This document shows, piece after piece, positions 5,560-6,079 of a stretch of 6,079 bases of DNA. The notes beneath the pieces are model-generated. The model saw only the letters and a program-made list of their open reading frames with translations. It was not told the DNA's origin and did no database searches. The stretch's first letter is position 1; each line of letters begins with the position of its first letter. This stretch comes from Methanobacterium sp. (lineage in GTDB: Archaea; Methanobacteriota; Methanobacteria; Methanobacteriales; Methanobacteriaceae): assembly GCA_003164415.1 (NCBI GenBank), contig PLTK01000144.1, positions 1 to 6,079 on the forward strand. Reading direction: 5' to 3'. The position numbers and the translations under genes were made by a program.

Positions 5560-5614
5560 ACAGACTAAAAGTTTTAGATCTAGATGGTGATCAAGACTAC
5601 AGAACAAATTTCGA

Positions 5615-5674
5615 GGGTTAAAAAACCCGTATTTAAATAATCCGAGCCATATCTGCCTACTATTCCCTTTTTTT
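5615..5674 (+). terminator. Probable terminator region of the histidine kinase gene
   Basis: A hairpin with 5-bp arms GGGTT/AACCC and an AAAA loop (5615-5628) starts 56 bases after the stop codon, followed by CCC and seven T at 5668-5674. In archaea the T run would be the effective element; the hairpin may merely stabilise the 3' end. Confidence 0.4.
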
Positions 5675-5691
5675 AAATCATTGTTCGGGAT

Positions 5692-5707
5692 TTAACGATG
5701 TCGTTAA
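5692..5707. repeat. 16-bp palindrome TTAACGA-TG-TCGTTAA
   Basis: Perfect 7-bp arms around a 2-base centre, in a spot without a gene. Such short-spaced palindromes are typical dimer-binding sites, yet there is no clear promoter or start beside it. Function unknown. Confidence 0.5.
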
Positions 5708-5884
5708 TGTTCTTCTGGGATTGAGATGAATAAAAAAAAATAAATGAAGAAGATTATTTCTGATAAATCTTAATATTTTCAGAACATTTAGCTGGTAACA
5801 AATTGTCTTGAAATAAGTTAATCAGAGGAATATCAAAAATTGTTTATTTTGACTTTCCACTTCTCCAATCTGTTATAAATTTTT

Positions 5885-5935
5885 AGGAGGTATTAAAATA
5901 TGATATTTAACATATTTGCCTATATTTCCGGCTAA
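5885..5935 (+). other. Strong ribosome binding site followed by an 11-codon frame
   Basis: AGGAGGT (5885-5891) stands 8 bases before an ATG at 5900, an excellent start signal, but the frame reads only MIFNIFAYISG before TAA at 5933. No continuation in another frame was found downstream, so a simple frameshift is not supported. It may be the 5' remnant of a decayed or truncated gene, a very small hydrophobic peptide, or chance. A TATA-like TTTATTTT lies near 5842. Confidence 0.35.
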
Positions 5936-5986
5936 TATTCATTCACCACTTAGGTTTATTACATCATTTGATTTAAAAAAATTAAA

Positions 5987-6079
5987 TCACAGTATCTGTT
6001 TTTTTTTCTTTCCCGATTTGTCTAAACTTGCAAAATCTTGAGCTACTTGGTTTACTATTTCCATCATGTTATTATATTT
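5987..6079 (-). CDS. Possible C-terminal end of a minus-strand gene entering from the right edge
   Basis: The minus-strand frame is open from the right edge and reads KYNNMMEIVNQVAQDFASLD, then KSGKKKKQIL, then TGA at 5987-5989. The amphipathic, helix-like segment with a lysine-rich tail looks like a real protein end, but 30 codons are too few to assign a family, and a frame this short could be open by chance. No convincing ribosome binding site precedes the two internal ATG codons, so a gene starting beyond the window is the better reading. The stop codon sits inside a 7-bp inverted repeat (5969-5975 with 5983-5989). Confidence 0.4.
   Translation of the reverse strand, partial: KYNNMMEIVNQVAQDFASLDKSGKKKKQIL

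Larger units (their letters stand above)
5560..5986. other. Gene-poor region after the histidine kinase
   Basis: No full gene on either strand. It holds a small hairpin (GGGTT-AAAA-AACCC, 5615-5628), a run of seven T after CCC (5668-5674), a 16-bp palindrome (5692-5707), and a strong ribosome binding site with an 11-codon frame (5885-5935). The remainder is AT-rich DNA in which I see nothing. Confidence 0.5.

Overview
The window is AT-rich (roughly 30% GC in most genes, lower between them). It looks like a methanogenic euryarchaeon close to Methanobacterium. Three things point there: TTTATATA-type archaeal TATA boxes, GGAGGTGAT-type ribosome binding sites, and a membrane PAS/HisKA_2 histidine kinase of the type common in Methanobacteriales. 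This is inference from style; no rRNA or methanogenesis gene is present to prove it.

Layout from left to right: (1) the first 108 codons of a minus-strand FMN-binding, pyridoxamine-phosphate-oxidase-like protein, running off the left edge and preceded by a cluster of ATATCAA/TTGATAT operator-like repeats; (2) a 62-codon 4-oxalocrotonate-tautomerase-family gene on the plus strand with a TTG start that leaves Pro as residue 1 of the mature enzyme; (3) a two-gene operon of a metallo-beta-lactamase-fold protein with an altered metal site and a TetR-family repressor 19 bases downstream; (4) a 53-residue SpoVT/AbrB-like DNA-binding protein on the minus strand; (5) a large sensor kinase (10 predicted membrane segments, PAS, HisKA_2, HATPase); (6) a gene-poor right end with possible terminator sequences, a strong ribosome binding site attached to an 11-codon dead-end frame, and possibly the last 30 codons of a minus-strand gene entering from the right edge.

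The genes do not form one pathway. The window reads as several small, separately controlled sensing or stress units: a flavoprotein behind a repeat-rich promoter, a tautomerase, a hydrolase-like protein paired with its likely repressor, a lone AbrB-like regulator, and a histidine kinase without an adjacent response regulator. I found no CRISPR array, tRNA, rRNA, transposase or recognisable defence system. The most worthwhile leads are the operator cluster at 365-423, the triply substituted metal site of the MBL protein, the inverted repeat at the presumed transcription start of the MBL-TetR operon, and the unusual active-site composition of the tautomerase.
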